Part shown: positions 1 to 11,700 of the stretch, in pieces | Numbering within the stretch: the stretch's first letter is position 1 | Layout of the letters: the number at the start of each line of letters is the position of its first letter | Origin: Alviniconcha marisindica | Taxonomy: Eukaryota > Mollusca > Gastropoda > Provannidae | Direction: 5' to 3' | Assembly: GCA_018857735.1 (NCBI GenBank) | Contig: JABMCL010000359.1 | Coordinates: 1-64,000, forward strand | DNA: 64,000 bases | Notes under the pieces: model-generated | Told to the model about the DNA's origin: nothing | Seen by the model: the letters and a program-made list of their open reading frames with translations, nothing else | The model's database searches: none | Translations under genes and position numbers: made by a program

Positions 1-295
1 TAGGCTGGTAGCGGAAGGACCTCGGTTTGATACCGCTTCGGCTCTCCTTTCTCTTCAAAAGTGGTTATTTGTGGACACGGTCTTGTGACTTTGTCCCTCA
101 CAATTAATGAAACATTAAAATGGCTCTCATCGCTGCCCATCTTAGTGCAGGTCATTCCAGGTGGTGACAGTGTAGCGATAGGTATATACTCTCCCTCTTC
201 CCCCACCTCCATACCTCCTTCCCCCATTCTCCCCGTCCCTAATAAGCCTTATGGTTTCTGTGGACCTTAAGCACCATGTTTACTTACTTACTTTA
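1..295 (+). mobile_element. tRNA-derived SINE (family S1), 5'-truncated by window edge
   Basis: The window opens inside a tRNA-like head. The box B-like GGTTTGATACC is followed by CGCTTCGGCTCTCC. After it comes a body shared with copies at 51999 and 62910: TTGTGACTTTGTCCCTCAC, then GGTGGTGACAGTGTAGCG, then a C-rich stretch, then AATAAGCCTTATGG and a TTACTTACTTAC tail. Because box A is cut off by the window start, the 5' end cannot be placed. The same tail, slightly altered, recurs at about 575-640, so a second decayed 3' fragment probably lies there. Confidence 0.75.
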
Positions 296-935
296 CAAAT
301 GTTCAGAGCCCAGGAGAGATCAAGAGGAGGGAGGTGGAGCTGGGCTCTCATAGCTGGATACGTCTTGCTGCTGAGCTGTTCTTGTTCTTCAACAGCTGCT
401 TTTCGGATGCTGTCTTTGTGACTTTGTTCCGCACAGCTGTTGAAACACACCTCCTTAACACACACCTATTTAACATTGCTGTTCTGGCAGTGGCTGACGG
501 TCTCTTAAGTCTTTACGGGTCGGAGTGCAAGGACGAGCTACTCATAGGTACCTGAACCCCCCCCCCCCTTTCCCAGTCCCGAATAAGCCCTTTCTCGGTC
601 CCTATTAAGTGACTGATATGGTTTCTGTTGACGCAAAACAACATGAAAGAAAGAACCTCTAAGAACTCACAAATCTTGATTTGCGAAATTCCGAAGCTGC
701 ACCACTGTCTTTCAGTCTCTCCCACTATCACCCCCCATCTGCATTTCTCTTTCTTTTCTTCCATGTATCAATCACAGTAAGATAATGATGAAAACAGGAA
801 AATACTACGTACATAAATAAACAAAAAGAGATTACTTTTATTTTTTATTGGTACTGCAACCCCACCTCGCCTCGTTTTTGTTTGTTCATGTCAGCATCAG
901 CGAAAGTGAAAACGATTTTCCACGTCTCACTGTTT
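296..935. other. Intergenic stretch upstream of ZIP7; decayed SINE fragments only
   Basis: No credible coding exon is seen. Positions 330-400 and 480-560 look like weakly conserved SINE material (a GGTACCTGAACCCCCCC segment and AATAAGCC). An AT-rich stretch at 780-855 precedes the ZIP7 promoter region. Confidence 0.4.
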
Positions 936-943
936 ACTTCCGG
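936..943 (+). promoter_or_regulatory. ETS/GABP-like site just upstream of ZIP7 start
   Basis: ACTTCCGG lies 42 bp before the ATG of the zinc transporter, and a second ETS-like CACTTCCTG lies at 969-977. Such sites close to the start are typical of TATA-less housekeeping promoters. The match is direct; promoter function is inferred. Confidence 0.35.
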
Positions 944-984
944 TGCAGCGCCGCCAAGTAGACACGTACACTTCCTGTGCAAAA

Positions 985-3900
985 ATGGCGGCTTCCACCT
1001 GCATATTCAGACGCCGATGCCAAATGTTATTGTGTATAGTCGCTGTCTGCCTTCTGCCGGGTATTTTGCACGGTCATGGCCACGCTCACGATGACATTGA
1101 CCACCACGGCCACGCGCATGACGAGCCTGCCTCTTTCAAGTACAGCCGAGAGGCGAATGATCCGGCAGACGCAGCAGACGGCCATTCTCACGACCACGGA
1201 CACGCACACGACCACGGACACGGACACGCTCATGACCATGGCCACACTCACGATCATGGCCACGGAAACGATCATGACCACGGGCATGCACATGCACACG
1301 GACATTCGCACGATCACGGACACGGGCATGTCCACTCGCACGGTCACTCGCATACCAAGCCAGGCGAGACCAAGAAAGGCATCGAGCAGTTTGAGCGAGG
1401 GGCACAGAAGGCCAGCAGTGACAATGGCCCAGACTGGATGGTGTGGCTGAAAGCTCTGGGGGCAACAGCTTTCATCAGCGTTTCGCCCGTTTTCATTCTC
1501 TATTTCGCACCGCTGAACAGTGCAGACGAACACCAAGACCCGCTCAAAGTATTGCTCAGTTTTGCGTCGGGTGGCCTGCTTGGTGACGCCTTTTTGCATC
1601 TGATACCGCACGCCATTTCTCCCCACAGCCATGGAGGAGAGGATGACCATGGACATTCTCATTCCCACTCGCATTCCCATTCCCATGATTCTCATGGACA
1701 CTCCCATGACAACCACTCGCATGACATGGGTGTTGGATTGTGGGTGTTGGGCGGAATTGTCGCTTTCCTGATGGTTGAAAAGTTTGTCCGTTATGTTAAA
1801 GAGGGCAGTGGTGAACATGCACACAGTCACAGCCCATCTCACACAGCACTGAAGAAAGAGAAAACAGAAGAGAAGAAAAAGCCAGAAGACACAAAAGAGA
1901 AAACTGAGGACCAGAAAGATGATGACAAGAAGACCCAGAGTCCCAAAAAGGCCAAAAAAGCCAAAGACAGCGATGAAGAGATTGAGGATGATGATTCTGA
2001 AGATAAAGATGAGGAGAAGAAAGCTGAAGACAAGGATGATGCCAAAGAGAAGAAAAGTGACTCTGACACTAGTGGTAGCAGTGTTAAAGAAGCAGGTATG
2101 TGCCAAGTTTTATTTATTAGGTTAATGATGTAAAGAGTACTAAGAATAGTAAGATATTCATGATGTCAGAATGCAGCTGCCAGAACAGCAACTTACTAAT
2201 CATGATTTTTCAAATATTGGTGCTTTGCACAAATTTCAGATTTTGCATTAATGATCATTAATTTTTCTTTCTTTCTCTGTTAGTCTATAGTACAATAACT
2301 ACAACTTCAAGAGTTGAGTTTCATAATTTATAAATCATTTAGACTTCTGCCTTCCTGCAGGTATGCCAACTCACTCAGTAAGTCTTGGTGTCATGACATT
2401 GTCATTGCCAACTGACATATTAGCTGTAAATATTACATTAATCATTATTGACTATTAAGTACAATCATGGATTGCTTAGATTGCTACTTACAAGTTACAT
2501 GTTAGATTGTTTCTTACAGTCATTTGCAAAAGTTTAAGACCAGACATGATTTTCAAGCTTTTTTTATGTTTTGCTAATTTTGCTATTGCATCAGATTATT
2601 TAATTTCATGTTTTATTGCATCATCCAATTTGGGTTGAAGAAGGAAAGAAAGAAGACATTTTAAAGAGCATGTGACTTGTGAATGTGAGACTGAGAGAAA
2701 GAAGGATAAACTATAAAGTTTTTTGTTTTTTTTACAAAAAACACAAACAAAAACAACAAAAGTTTGAAATTGAAGTGTTACCACTTTTCAAATTGTGTTG
2801 TATTATACTTTTGGTGATTTAAACTTATAAAATTTGATATGAACTTAATGAAGGCCAAAAAATCACATAATTTTTTCAAATTTATGTAAAACTAAAAGAT
2901 ATGTCTGGTCCTAAACTTTTGCAAATGACTGTAAGTAGCAATCTAACATGTATTATACATTATATATGTATTGATGTAGCATCCCTGATTGTACTCAATA
3001 GTCAGTAATGATTAATGTAAAATATTTACTTCTCACATATAATGATATATTCAATTCAATTCAATTCAAAAACTTTAATCATCCCACAAGGGGCAATTTT
3101 GTTGTGGTCATGGCAGGCTCATAAAAAATACATGAAGTTAAGAAAACAATACAACAAAGAGTCTTACTTTAACCGTATTATAGTTATAAATATAAAACAA
3201 TTATGACTTCATCATAAAATAGTAATGAAGTTAAGATCACATGCTTGTAAAGCAGTTAATTAAAGTATCAGTTGACAATGTCATGACACAAAGACTTACT
3301 GAGTGAGTTGGCATACCTGCTGGAAGGCAGAAGTCTAAATAAATTATGAAACTCAAATAAAAAATGAGGAAGACATACTCTGATAATTATCCATTCCTAT
3401 CAATGTGTGCAATATTTTCATGTGTTTAAACAGTGGTATCATCTATGGCTGCCAATGTTTATGATTTTTAATGTGCGCATGGATGTTGGTACATGTAATG
3501 GGGCACAAAGGTCAAGGGCTGTACACACAACTTAAGACTAAGTCTAAGACTAAGAGAGTCTGCACTGGAAGTTGACTCTGGGAGAAATAGCCCTTGCCAC
3601 ACCATGGGCTGGAACCCACATCATTATTGCTTTTAACTTTTTCAGTCATGCTCTGTCAACTGAGCTATTCATGCCCCTGCAGTTGCAAATTTAGCCAGGG
3701 GTCATGCTGCCTTTCAGAGATTTGCGTCAGCCTACGTGAAACGTTACGTATTTTGCGTCAGTGATATGAAAAATGCGTACAGCATAACCTAGAAGTAGAA
3801 TTAACACACAAGCAAAGCCAAAATGATGGAGCTCACGATCAGCAGACAAAAAATAGGAAAAAGAAAGTCTATCTGTGCACGGAGAAGTGGAAACGTTGAG

Positions 3901-6900
3901 TAAATTTGCCCCTCACAAAGTCAAAGAGTTTGAATAGATCGGAACATCGTACGCGGCTTCATTTTCCAAAGATGAACTACAGCAGACAATGTCCATAAAC
4001 CCAATTCTTGTCTACTGTGGGATTTGGAAACGAGACAAAGTTGAAATCGAGATTGATGCCATTTTCTGTCATTTGTATTTGATGTCAACGCGTTTTGTTT
4101 TTGGTTTCATAGTGTTCTACATTTGAGTAAACTCTGATACACACTCACAATTAGACTAGGCCTATTGGGTCATTCCAAATTCCTTGTCTGGGAGCGTGTC
4201 CTCTGTCGATTGACCAGATATTATCACTGATCAGTTTAGCAAAATATGTGATTTCTGGCCAGTAATATGGAGACCAATTTTTCTTCCAGATACGGGTTTG
4301 TTAGAATTCATTTCATATAAATCATTGTCTTTCTTTGGAAAAGTATGCAAATTTTATTCACAGATAGGGTGCTCCTGACGCATAGGTAAGATTTTAGGGG
4401 GGGAAGCGTCGCCATACAGAACAGACTAAAAGTGATGGCAGCTTGCGCATTTATTTCATCATCCAGATTCTGCCCTTCATTGACTGGTCTTGTACTGTTG
4501 TAGTGTATGCCAGGAAGGAGTATGTACTAGCTACGGCTGAGATGACATGGAGTTTGCAAGTAGCTCCAGTGTTGAGTGATGCGGCAGCCCCCAGATATGG
4601 GTTCGTTAGGATTCATTTCAAGTAAATCATTGTCTTTCTTTGGAAAAGTATGCAAATTTTATTCACAGATAGGGTGCTACTGACGCATAGGTAAGATTTT
4701 AGGGGGGGAAGCGTTGCCATACAGAACAGACTGAAAGTGATGGCAGCTTGCGCATTTATTTCATCATCCAGATTCTGCCCTTCATTGACTGGTCTTGTAC
4801 TGTTGTAGTGTATGCCAGGAAGGAGTATGTACTAGTGAGCCATAACTTGTTTAATCAGTGTTCAGTCATTTTGCATACAGCGATGCATCAGTATAGCTAA
4901 AATGCATGTGGCACCCCCAACATGCTATATTTACACAAAATTTTGCAATGAGCTTGACCCCTGTTTTGCTATTGATGAAAAGGCTAGAACAGTGGATCTA
5001 GAAGCCAGTGAAGATCAAAGGGAAGCTGAAGAATCATTCAGTCAGAGTGAGAGTGCTTTCTTTAGTAGTAGAGCTATATTAATACTGTATAGTATTATGC
5101 TAATTTATAGCATTAAATACTATATTACTAGTAATACTACACTATATGGGAAGAGGTATTTTAATTAAGCTTTTGAAGAAAAGAGAAGGAAAGTGCTCAG
5201 TTATATTAATCTATTATTTTAGTGGGAAGGCAGAAATGGAGAAGATTTTTAACATGATACTTTTGATAGACTCATAGAGTCATACTAACTTAGTCCTTGT
5301 AATGAACATGAAACTTTTTTTTAAAGAAGAGAAAAATATTAAGTTTTGTTATTAATGATATTAGTAATATGATACATTATGCATTCTTATTAATATAATA
5401 TGATATTATTTGGTTATTTAATTAAAACAGAGGATGTACCTCTGGTGGAGTTTATGTACTTTGTATTTACACACATGCCAGGTGAGAGTTACTGTAGGCA
5501 ACTAAGGTCTGTGTTTTTGTACTTGTGTTAGTATTTTGAGTGCTGATTAACTCCATTTTGTATTGATTCTGTTTAATTAAAGTAAATTTGTTTTTCATAA
5601 TGCCCCGCCCAGAACACCAGCATGTATCGGACATCAAGGTGGCTGGGTACCTGAACCTGGCGGCTGACTTTGCTCACAACTTCACCGACGGCCTGGCCAT
5701 TGGAGCCTCATTCCTGGGCGGCAACACCCTGGGGATGATCACCACCGTCACCATCTTCCTGCATGAGATCCCCCACGAGATTGGAGACTTTGCTATCCTT
5801 GTTCAGTCAGGGTGCACGAAGCATAAGGTCAGTCACTGAAGTTAATAATAATTATGATCGTAATTATGCAACCCTGTCCCACGCAACCAGCCTTAACAGT
5901 CTAGGGCTGATTGACAGCTGCAACAGCTGCCCCTTTCGGTAGCGTAACCAATTATGGCAGAGTTGGGAGGAAGGGTGTCAGAAAGCAAAGCTTGGAGTTG
6001 GAGTGTGCCTGCGACTGTAAGTGTAATGCTTCATGCCCAGTGTCAGACTCAAATGGAGGAGTGCGCTACAGGGTTGAGCTTTAGAGTAGGACATAAATTG
6101 TCATTGTTGTACGCAGCCAGTCCTGTTATCCCAGACTAGTGAAACTAACTTCAGAAAACTGCTCTTTGTTTAGATCCAAACACATAAAATAAAAGGTTCA
6201 AAATAATGCTGTTTAGTAGGACAAAACACAACATGTGAATTTTCAGGGTGATAACCTTTATCAAGCTACAAAACGACACTTACAATTAAACGGTGAAAAA
6301 TGAGATGGAGAGCAAATCTGCTTATTTTTGGGGGGGTGAGCTATGTCTGGTGGTTGGGAGAATGTTGTGTTTTGTCCAAATAAATAGTGTTATTTTGAAC
6401 CTATTAATGTTTTATGTGTTTCAGTTTTAGAATGCTAGCAGTCATTCTTGTTTCAGATTTTTGCTGTCAGTCTGCTTAGCATTATGGGACCCAAAAAAAT
6501 GGATGGGGGGGGGGGGGGGGGGGGGGGTGCCAGTTGGCTCTTTGTGAAAGAAGTAGGAGTAGGACTGTCTCCTTTTTTTTTTGTTCTTCTGTTTTCTCCT
6601 TTTTTTTCTTTCCCCTAGTCAGATTTACTCTTTCAGATCTCAATATAACACTTGAACAGTTATTTACTTGCTTGTTTTTTTTCTTCTACATGTTGACCTA
6701 AAATTAACTTGATAAATTTACTGTGATTATGAAATAATGGGAGAATTTAAAAATAAAACAGTGTACGTTCATTACTTTTTAATCTTGGCTGCTTGTTAGT
6801 ACTACTACTACTACTAGTACTAATGCACTATATTCCAAAAAAAAAATTGGGGGGGGGGGAGAAGATTAGGTCCTTTAATAATAATTAATATTGTTCCCCA

Positions 6901-7153
6901 GGCCATGATGCTGCAGTTCACCACGGCAATTGGTGCCATGCTGGGCACGTTTTGCAGTCTTTTGGTCGGTGGTGTGGGCATTGCTGCCACTGCCTGGATT
7001 CTACCCTTCACTGCCGGTGGTTTCATCTACATCGCCACCGTCTCCGTCATACCGGAACTACTGGAGGATGCCAAAATCAAGCAGTCTGTGATGGAGATTG
7101 TGGCATTGTTGGTTGGCATCTACATGATGGTGCTGATAGCAGAGTATGAGTGA
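985..7153 (+). CDS. SLC39A7: ZIP7-family zinc transporter (SLC39A7 / Catsup type), 3 exons
   Basis: Modelled exons are 985-2095, 5613-5827 and 6902-7153 with matching phases (1, 0), giving about 525 residues; human ZIP7 is about 470. The ATG sits in CAAAAATGGCG and opens a hydrophobic signal peptide (residues about 1-29). A His/Asp/Gly-rich luminal domain follows (about 30-130). TM1 is near 152-176 and TM2 near 189-211, then a second His loop (about 215-248) and TM3 (about 250-268). A long Lys/Glu/Asp-rich cytosolic loop (about 285-370) follows. Exon 2 holds the family signatures [10 protein letters not shown] (392-401) and HEIPHEIGD (421-429), which line the zinc site. Exon 3 holds the last membrane segments and ends at TGA 7151-7153. 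In this family the protein releases zinc from ER/Golgi to cytosol. The Lys/acidic loop is longer than usual. Identification is secure; the exact first-exon transcription start is not determined. Confidence 0.95.
2517..2931. mobile_element. Tc1/mariner-type MITE, 415 bp
   Basis: Terminal inverted repeats of about 31 bp begin CAGTCATTTGCAAAAGTTTA on the left. The right end, read on the opposite strand, is the same with one mismatch (AGGACC for AAGACC). Both ends are flanked by TA, the target duplication of Tc1/mariner elements. The 350-bp interior is AT-rich and has no transposase, so it is non-autonomous. Confidence 0.85.
3048..3130 (-). mobile_element. LINE 3'-tail fragment (GGGATNATTAAAGT type)
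   Basis: Read on the minus strand, a segment ending TTGTGGGATGATTAAAG runs into a (GAATT)n tail. The same 3'-tail arrangement occurs at 52400-52470 and 61175-61215 with different terminal microsatellites, as expected for CR1/L2-like LINE ends. It is inserted in the right arm of the palindrome. Confidence 0.5.
3465..3681 (-). mobile_element. tRNA-derived SINE (family S2), minus strand
   Basis: On the minus strand from 3681 the sequence reads GGGGCATGAATAGCTCAG (box A region TAGCTCAGTTGACAGAGC) and, about 45 bp on, GGGTTCCAGCCC (box B-like). The head resembles an Ala/Val-type tRNA with an expanded anticodon region. A non-tRNA body continues toward 3465. The spacing is too long for a functional tRNA, so it is a SINE head rather than a gene. 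Confidence 0.65.
4289..4834 (+). repeat. Tandem segmental duplication, about 240 bp twice
   Basis: 4289-4531 and about 4597-4834 are near-identical, sharing GGAAAAGTATGCAAATTTT, GATAGGGTGCT, AGGGGGGGAAGCGT and TGCCAGGAAGGAGTATG. They are separated by about 65 bp carrying CTACGGCTGAGATGACATGG. The duplication lies wholly inside ZIP7 intron 1. The few differences suggest it is recent. Confidence 0.85.
5880..6075 (+). repeat. Dispersed repeat, also at about 21835-22010
   Basis: TGCCCCTTTCGGTAGCGTAA, TGGCAGAGTTGGGAGG and AGAAAGCAAAGCTTGGAG match the 21895-21965 region with moderate divergence. The core (GGAGG...GAAAGC...GAGTGTG) also resembles the 93-bp satellite unit near 63240. It lies in ZIP7 intron 2. 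Element class unknown. Confidence 0.55.
6508..6527 (+). repeat. Poly-G tract (one of about ten in the window)
   Basis: A run of about 19 G at the end of GGATGGGG. Similar runs of about 17-27 G lie near 7852, 9266, 11744, 20168, 37798, 40753, 56925, 58751 and 61715. C-runs lie near 8781 and 58539. Confidence 0.9.
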
Positions 7154-7440
7154 GAGGTGGCTGGTGGCTGCGACTGCTGGTCTTGATGGTAGTTAACGTC
7201 AGTATGAATATATGATGATGGTGCTGTTTTACAGAGTACATATATGTGTACATGTATGTATGTGAGATGAAGGAGTATTGGCGCATTCAAACGTTTCATT
7301 TGAAGAGTAGGTTTTGTTGCTGGGTTGTTGTTTTCGTCGTAGTTATTGTTCTTGTGCACATCTTGCTTTTTTTTTTTAAAGAGAGAGCAAAATGTATACG
7401 TTTTGGCTATGAAATTAATTTGGATGACTCCCAAGTGATA

Positions 7441-7446
7441 AATAAA
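7441..7446 (+). terminator. Candidate polyadenylation signal for ZIP7
   Basis: AATAAA lies 288 bp after the ZIP7 stop. Another AATAAA lies at 9958-9963, so a longer 3' UTR is possible. No transcript evidence is available here. Confidence 0.35.
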
Positions 7447-8675
7447 CGGGGTTTTGATTTTTTTGTTCGCTGTAATATTTAATTTAGAATTCCCCCCCTC
7501 ACACACCCTCTCCCACCGGTACGCACTGTAGGAGTCAGATAGATCAATTTTGATGGCTGTGCTGCTGAATGGTGGTGAAGGCAATTGTTTTACTTGCCAA
7601 TGGAAATGATGCCATTTACCAAACCTAATCTTTCTTGTCTTTTACTTAGTTTTAGCGACCTGTTCACTCATGTGTCTACAAAAGTTGTTCTTAGGCTGTC
7701 GCAGATTCATATTGATCACCAAATCTCACTTCCTTGTACTGAATTGTTTACATATTCCACAGGTTCATATCGATCACCAAATTTCACTTCTTTGTAGTTG
7801 TACTGAATTGTTTGCATAGTGTTCACATTTTTGTCCTCGGTGTGGGATGAAGGGGGGGGGGGGGGGGGGGTATGGCTTGTCTTGTAGTGGAAGGGGTGTG
7901 CATGATTTTTCTGTCAAAGTTGGATCTGGGGGAAAATGTATATATATATGTATAAATGCTGTGATACTAAACTTAAAAGCATATGTTTAAAGGAACTAGC
8001 CTTGTCAGATTGGGTATGAATTTTAGTCATGATTCATCTGTTGTATTATTTTTTCATCTGCCAACAAATTTGCCCAAACAATTACCAATCACTATCTGTG
8101 AGTTAAAAATAGATTGGGGGTAATTAACCCAGTAGACCACACCTTTTGTTGTGGACTTACGTTTTTTCTAAAACGTTGCAGTACGTCTTCAGAAGTTCAC
8201 TCCACAGAACTAAAAATAGTCAGTGATAAAAATGATTGCAGTCCACATATATGTGCATTTCTTCCATGATGCATGTACGCAGAACTGAGTACTACCTGTT
8301 GGTCTATCCACTATACCAAAAACATTTTGGTGACATCAAAATGAAGCGTGGGAGAAGGGCACACAATGCGGCAATGAGCTTGTGAAACAGGAGTTAGTGT
8401 CCAAAAAGGTCACCCGATGAACTCAGCCGCATGTTCAGTCGCAAAACTTTTACTGTGGATCATGTTCTTGTAACCTGCTCCAAGCACACAAGACATTTAG
8501 CCTGGGAAGAGGCTAGTTCCTTCAGTCCATTTATTTGGGGCAAGTTGGTGATAAGTGATGCTCCGACTTTCAGCATTTTCTGCACATGGTGACATGATAA
8601 CAATTAACATGGAGAGAAAGGGTAGGCCTCTTTTACAATTAAAAGACCATTGATGGCAGTGCTTTCTTGACCAGC

Positions 8676-8677
<2 letters not shown>

Positions 8678-8727
<50 letters not shown>
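8678..8727. repeat. (AT)n microsatellite
   Basis: About 24 uninterrupted AT dinucleotides followed by a short CA tail. The open frames reading through it are an artefact. Confidence 0.95.
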
Positions 8728-8736
<9 letters not shown>

Positions 8737-11700
8737 GACAGCGTAATGAACTTTTTCCCCTTCTTTGCTTCATTTGCAGCCCCCCCTCCCCCCCCCCCCC
8801 CCACACACTTTTTTTCTTCTTCTGTAAAAATGATGTTACCAATGTTTCAGTTTAGTGGATAACTATTTTTTCTGTCTGTGGTTCATTTTTCGTGCTATTT
8901 TAGCAATATGTATTAATCTTTTTGCTGACTTTTTCAGTAACTGTTGCGCAAACATGAACTGAATCTGTGTATGCCATACATTAATGTTGGTTGTAAGCTA
9001 AACATCACCAGAATGAACAAAACAGTGAAGAGGAAAACCTAATCTCCTCAACTTTTTCTGTCTCTCCCTTAGTGTCATGTTGAAGGCAGTTTAGTTTTGT
9101 TTGTTCCGCGTTCAAGCACCTGCACAGTGACATCAGGGATGTCTGTCAGTTATAGTATGATACATTAATACTAATAATAGTAATCCGGACAAGAGGATTT
9201 TTTTTCTTCTTCTTCAGCAAACTTCTTCCAAATGATTTAGTCATTGGTTTAACAGTACTGGTTAAGGGGGGGGGGGGGGGGGGGCTCTGACATTTGGTTT
9301 AAAAAAAAAAATCTTTAATGATTCCAATGAATTTGATGTGAGCAGAAGTGAAAGAAAGCCTTACCATGCATGGTGTTGACTGTAGTGTTAATTTTGGTTA
9401 ATTCTTGTTGTGGTTTATTATGTGTTAAATGTGACAGATTGAATGTTGAAACTTTGGTATACTTCAGGTGATGTAAAGAGTATGTGCTATAACGAAGGTG
9501 CATTTGAGTATATTTCAGTTTTAAATAGGGATAAGAGTTCACACACATGCAAGCCTACATGTGTGTGTAGAACTTCAAACTGAAGTTAGAGTGAGTAATC
9601 ATGGATTTGAGGAGTATGTTTATTGGGGATCAGATGAGTCATCATACATAAAAATTATGTGTGTGTGCATGCATGTGTTCACATTTGTTTAATTTGTAAT
9701 GATCCCGATTCCCTTTCAGGCATTCAAATGACTGTGTCAGTAAATGTTATGGTACATTGATTAGCAGGTGAAGTTGGATATTGTGCATCTAACATGAATG
9801 TTGCTGTTTTTCTAAGTCATCGTCGTGTATGCCAACAATGTATACCTTTGCCCAACATAAACTGTAGCCTTTGGGGATGGGATCTGTGAAAATGTTCTGG
9901 GTTGTTGCAATGAAAGAATGGTATTTATGTTTGTTTTCCATTGTCCACTAGGGAGTTAATAAAATGACTTATGCCTTCCCAGCTGTGGTAATGTACACTG
10001 TCACAATGTACAATTTGAAGTTAGCACCTTTTTCTTTATTAAGCTATTTTGTGAATAATATTTGTTTGTGTATCATTGGCTATTGCTGAGTGTTCCATGG
10101 GGAATTTATAGGCTGTTTTATGAACAATATTTGTTGGCACAGCATTTTGGTAACAGTGAGACCAGTGAAAGTTCTGTGGAGACATTTCAACAAAACAAAA
10201 ATGAGAGATGTCAGCATTGGACTGTGTGGGTGATTTTGCATACAGGGTACTTTAGTAGTAAAAGTTTAAAGATGCACAGAAGGGTGAAGGCACCTTAATT
10301 TCAGTGTACTTGTAGAACAATTTGCTATATAGTCATTGAAACGTTTCACTCTCAGTACAATTTACACTTTGATACATATGAATTTTTCACACTTTTTTTC
10401 TCTCCAGTGGATGAAATTTTTCACACTCTTTTTCATTCTTCCAATGGATGATATTTTCATCATCACCAGAGAATGATACCACAGCTCTTTCAAAAAGAGA
10501 CCTGCTGTTTGGGACAAATAAGACATAAGTTATGTTCTTATTGGACTGATAGATCATTGTGGAAGAATTGTCGACTGTCACTATGGTTAGTTGTTGCCCA
10601 GTCAACTTTGAAGATCATATAACTCATCGATCAGGATCTGACTCAAGTGAGGCTAAGTAACTTTAATGTAAAATGTGATGGGGAAAACAACAGTCAGTGT
10701 CAGTATTGTTATGTCTTGCATCTTTAACAGTTTAAATGTGCACTGAAGGGGCTCTTTTGCTTTTTAAGTGGGGGAAGTTTTCTTGCACATCCAAAAAGTC
10801 TGCGTTTTAAGGCTCATGTAGAGTCTGTGTCGTATAATTTTTGTGACATCGTGATTCATGTTGAGGTGATGGGGAGATTGTTAAGTCTTCTGCTGTTTGG
10901 CCAGAAACATTCATGGTGGAGGGATGGACATCAGATCTGCTGCTTGCTGTCTAGTTGCATGGCTGAAATCATGAACAGGTGAATTGAATGAAGCAGTCTG
11001 TTACTCTTAGCTGCTTGCTCAAACTCGTATGGCTGAATGATGCAGTCTGTTAGCTGCGTGGTCAGACTTGTGTGGCTCAAATAATCGAGTGGTGAAGGGA
11101 TGAGTCTGCTGCTTGTGTGGCTGAAAACATTAATGGTGGAGGGATGAACATCATATAGCTGTTTGTTGTCCTAGTTGATTGGGTTAAAACTTAACCCCTT
11201 CACTGCCCCGGCCTATAACTTTTCTGAGGTGAAAAGTGCCCACACCTGCCTGCAAATCAAAACATGTCCAGGCCTGTAACAAACCCACTGTACATTTTGA
11301 TACAGATCCTACCACAGGTTGGCAAGGGAGAAAATAAGCTAGAGGATTTTAGGGATAGCATTTGTTCCATGGCATGTATAGTATACACACATGCATAGCA
11401 CTGTAAAGGATAAAGGTGTTGTGGGAACTTCCTGTTGCAGCGATTTATTAGCTAGGAGCAACAGCATTAGGTCATCCAGTCCTAGGTAACCTGGTTGTCT
11501 CTAGGATCACAGCATTGAAAATCAGAGGAGAAAAAGAAAAAAAAACAGGTCCATGACAGTCTCCTGGTTCAAAACATTTCAGTTCCATTGGTTTTTAACA
11601 TCCAGTAGCTAATGCTAGGTGTGAAAATGGTGACGTTTAGGGAAAATGGCGTCTTTGGGCCAGTCAGACTGATGACACCTGTACAATTATGTTTGAACAA

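Larger units (their letters stand above)
2314..3356. repeat. Long palindromic (foldback) repeat in ZIP7 intron 1
   Basis: Left arm about 2314-2516 and right arm about 2932-3356 are inverted copies. TTGAGTTTCATAATTTA at 2314 mirrors TAAATTATGAAACTCAA ending at 3356. TGCCAACTCACTCAGTAAG mirrors CTTACTGAGTGAGTTGGCA. The inner segments around ATCTAACATG and TGATTGTAC also mirror. The right arm is longer because about 220 bp of other repeat (about 3035-3255) is inserted in it. A separate MITE occupies the centre. Confidence 0.8.

Noticed and set aside
1027..2106. 359-codon minus-strand frame opposite ZIP7 exon 1
   Set aside because: Antisense of the His- and Lys/Glu-rich codons; the plus strand has the signal peptide and transporter motifs.
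3601..3681. Minus-strand tRNA gene
   Set aside because: Spacing between boxes is too long and the anticodon arm is disrupted; better read as SINE head.
4902..5168. 88-codon frame with an acidic, Gln/Ser-rich peptide in ZIP7 intron 1
   Set aside because: No splice sites in phase with ZIP7 and no recognisable similarity; probably chance or transposon remains.
11191..11330. Third piggyBac-type element starting TTAACCCCTTCACTGCC
   Set aside because: No matching inverted right end with TTAA was found downstream.
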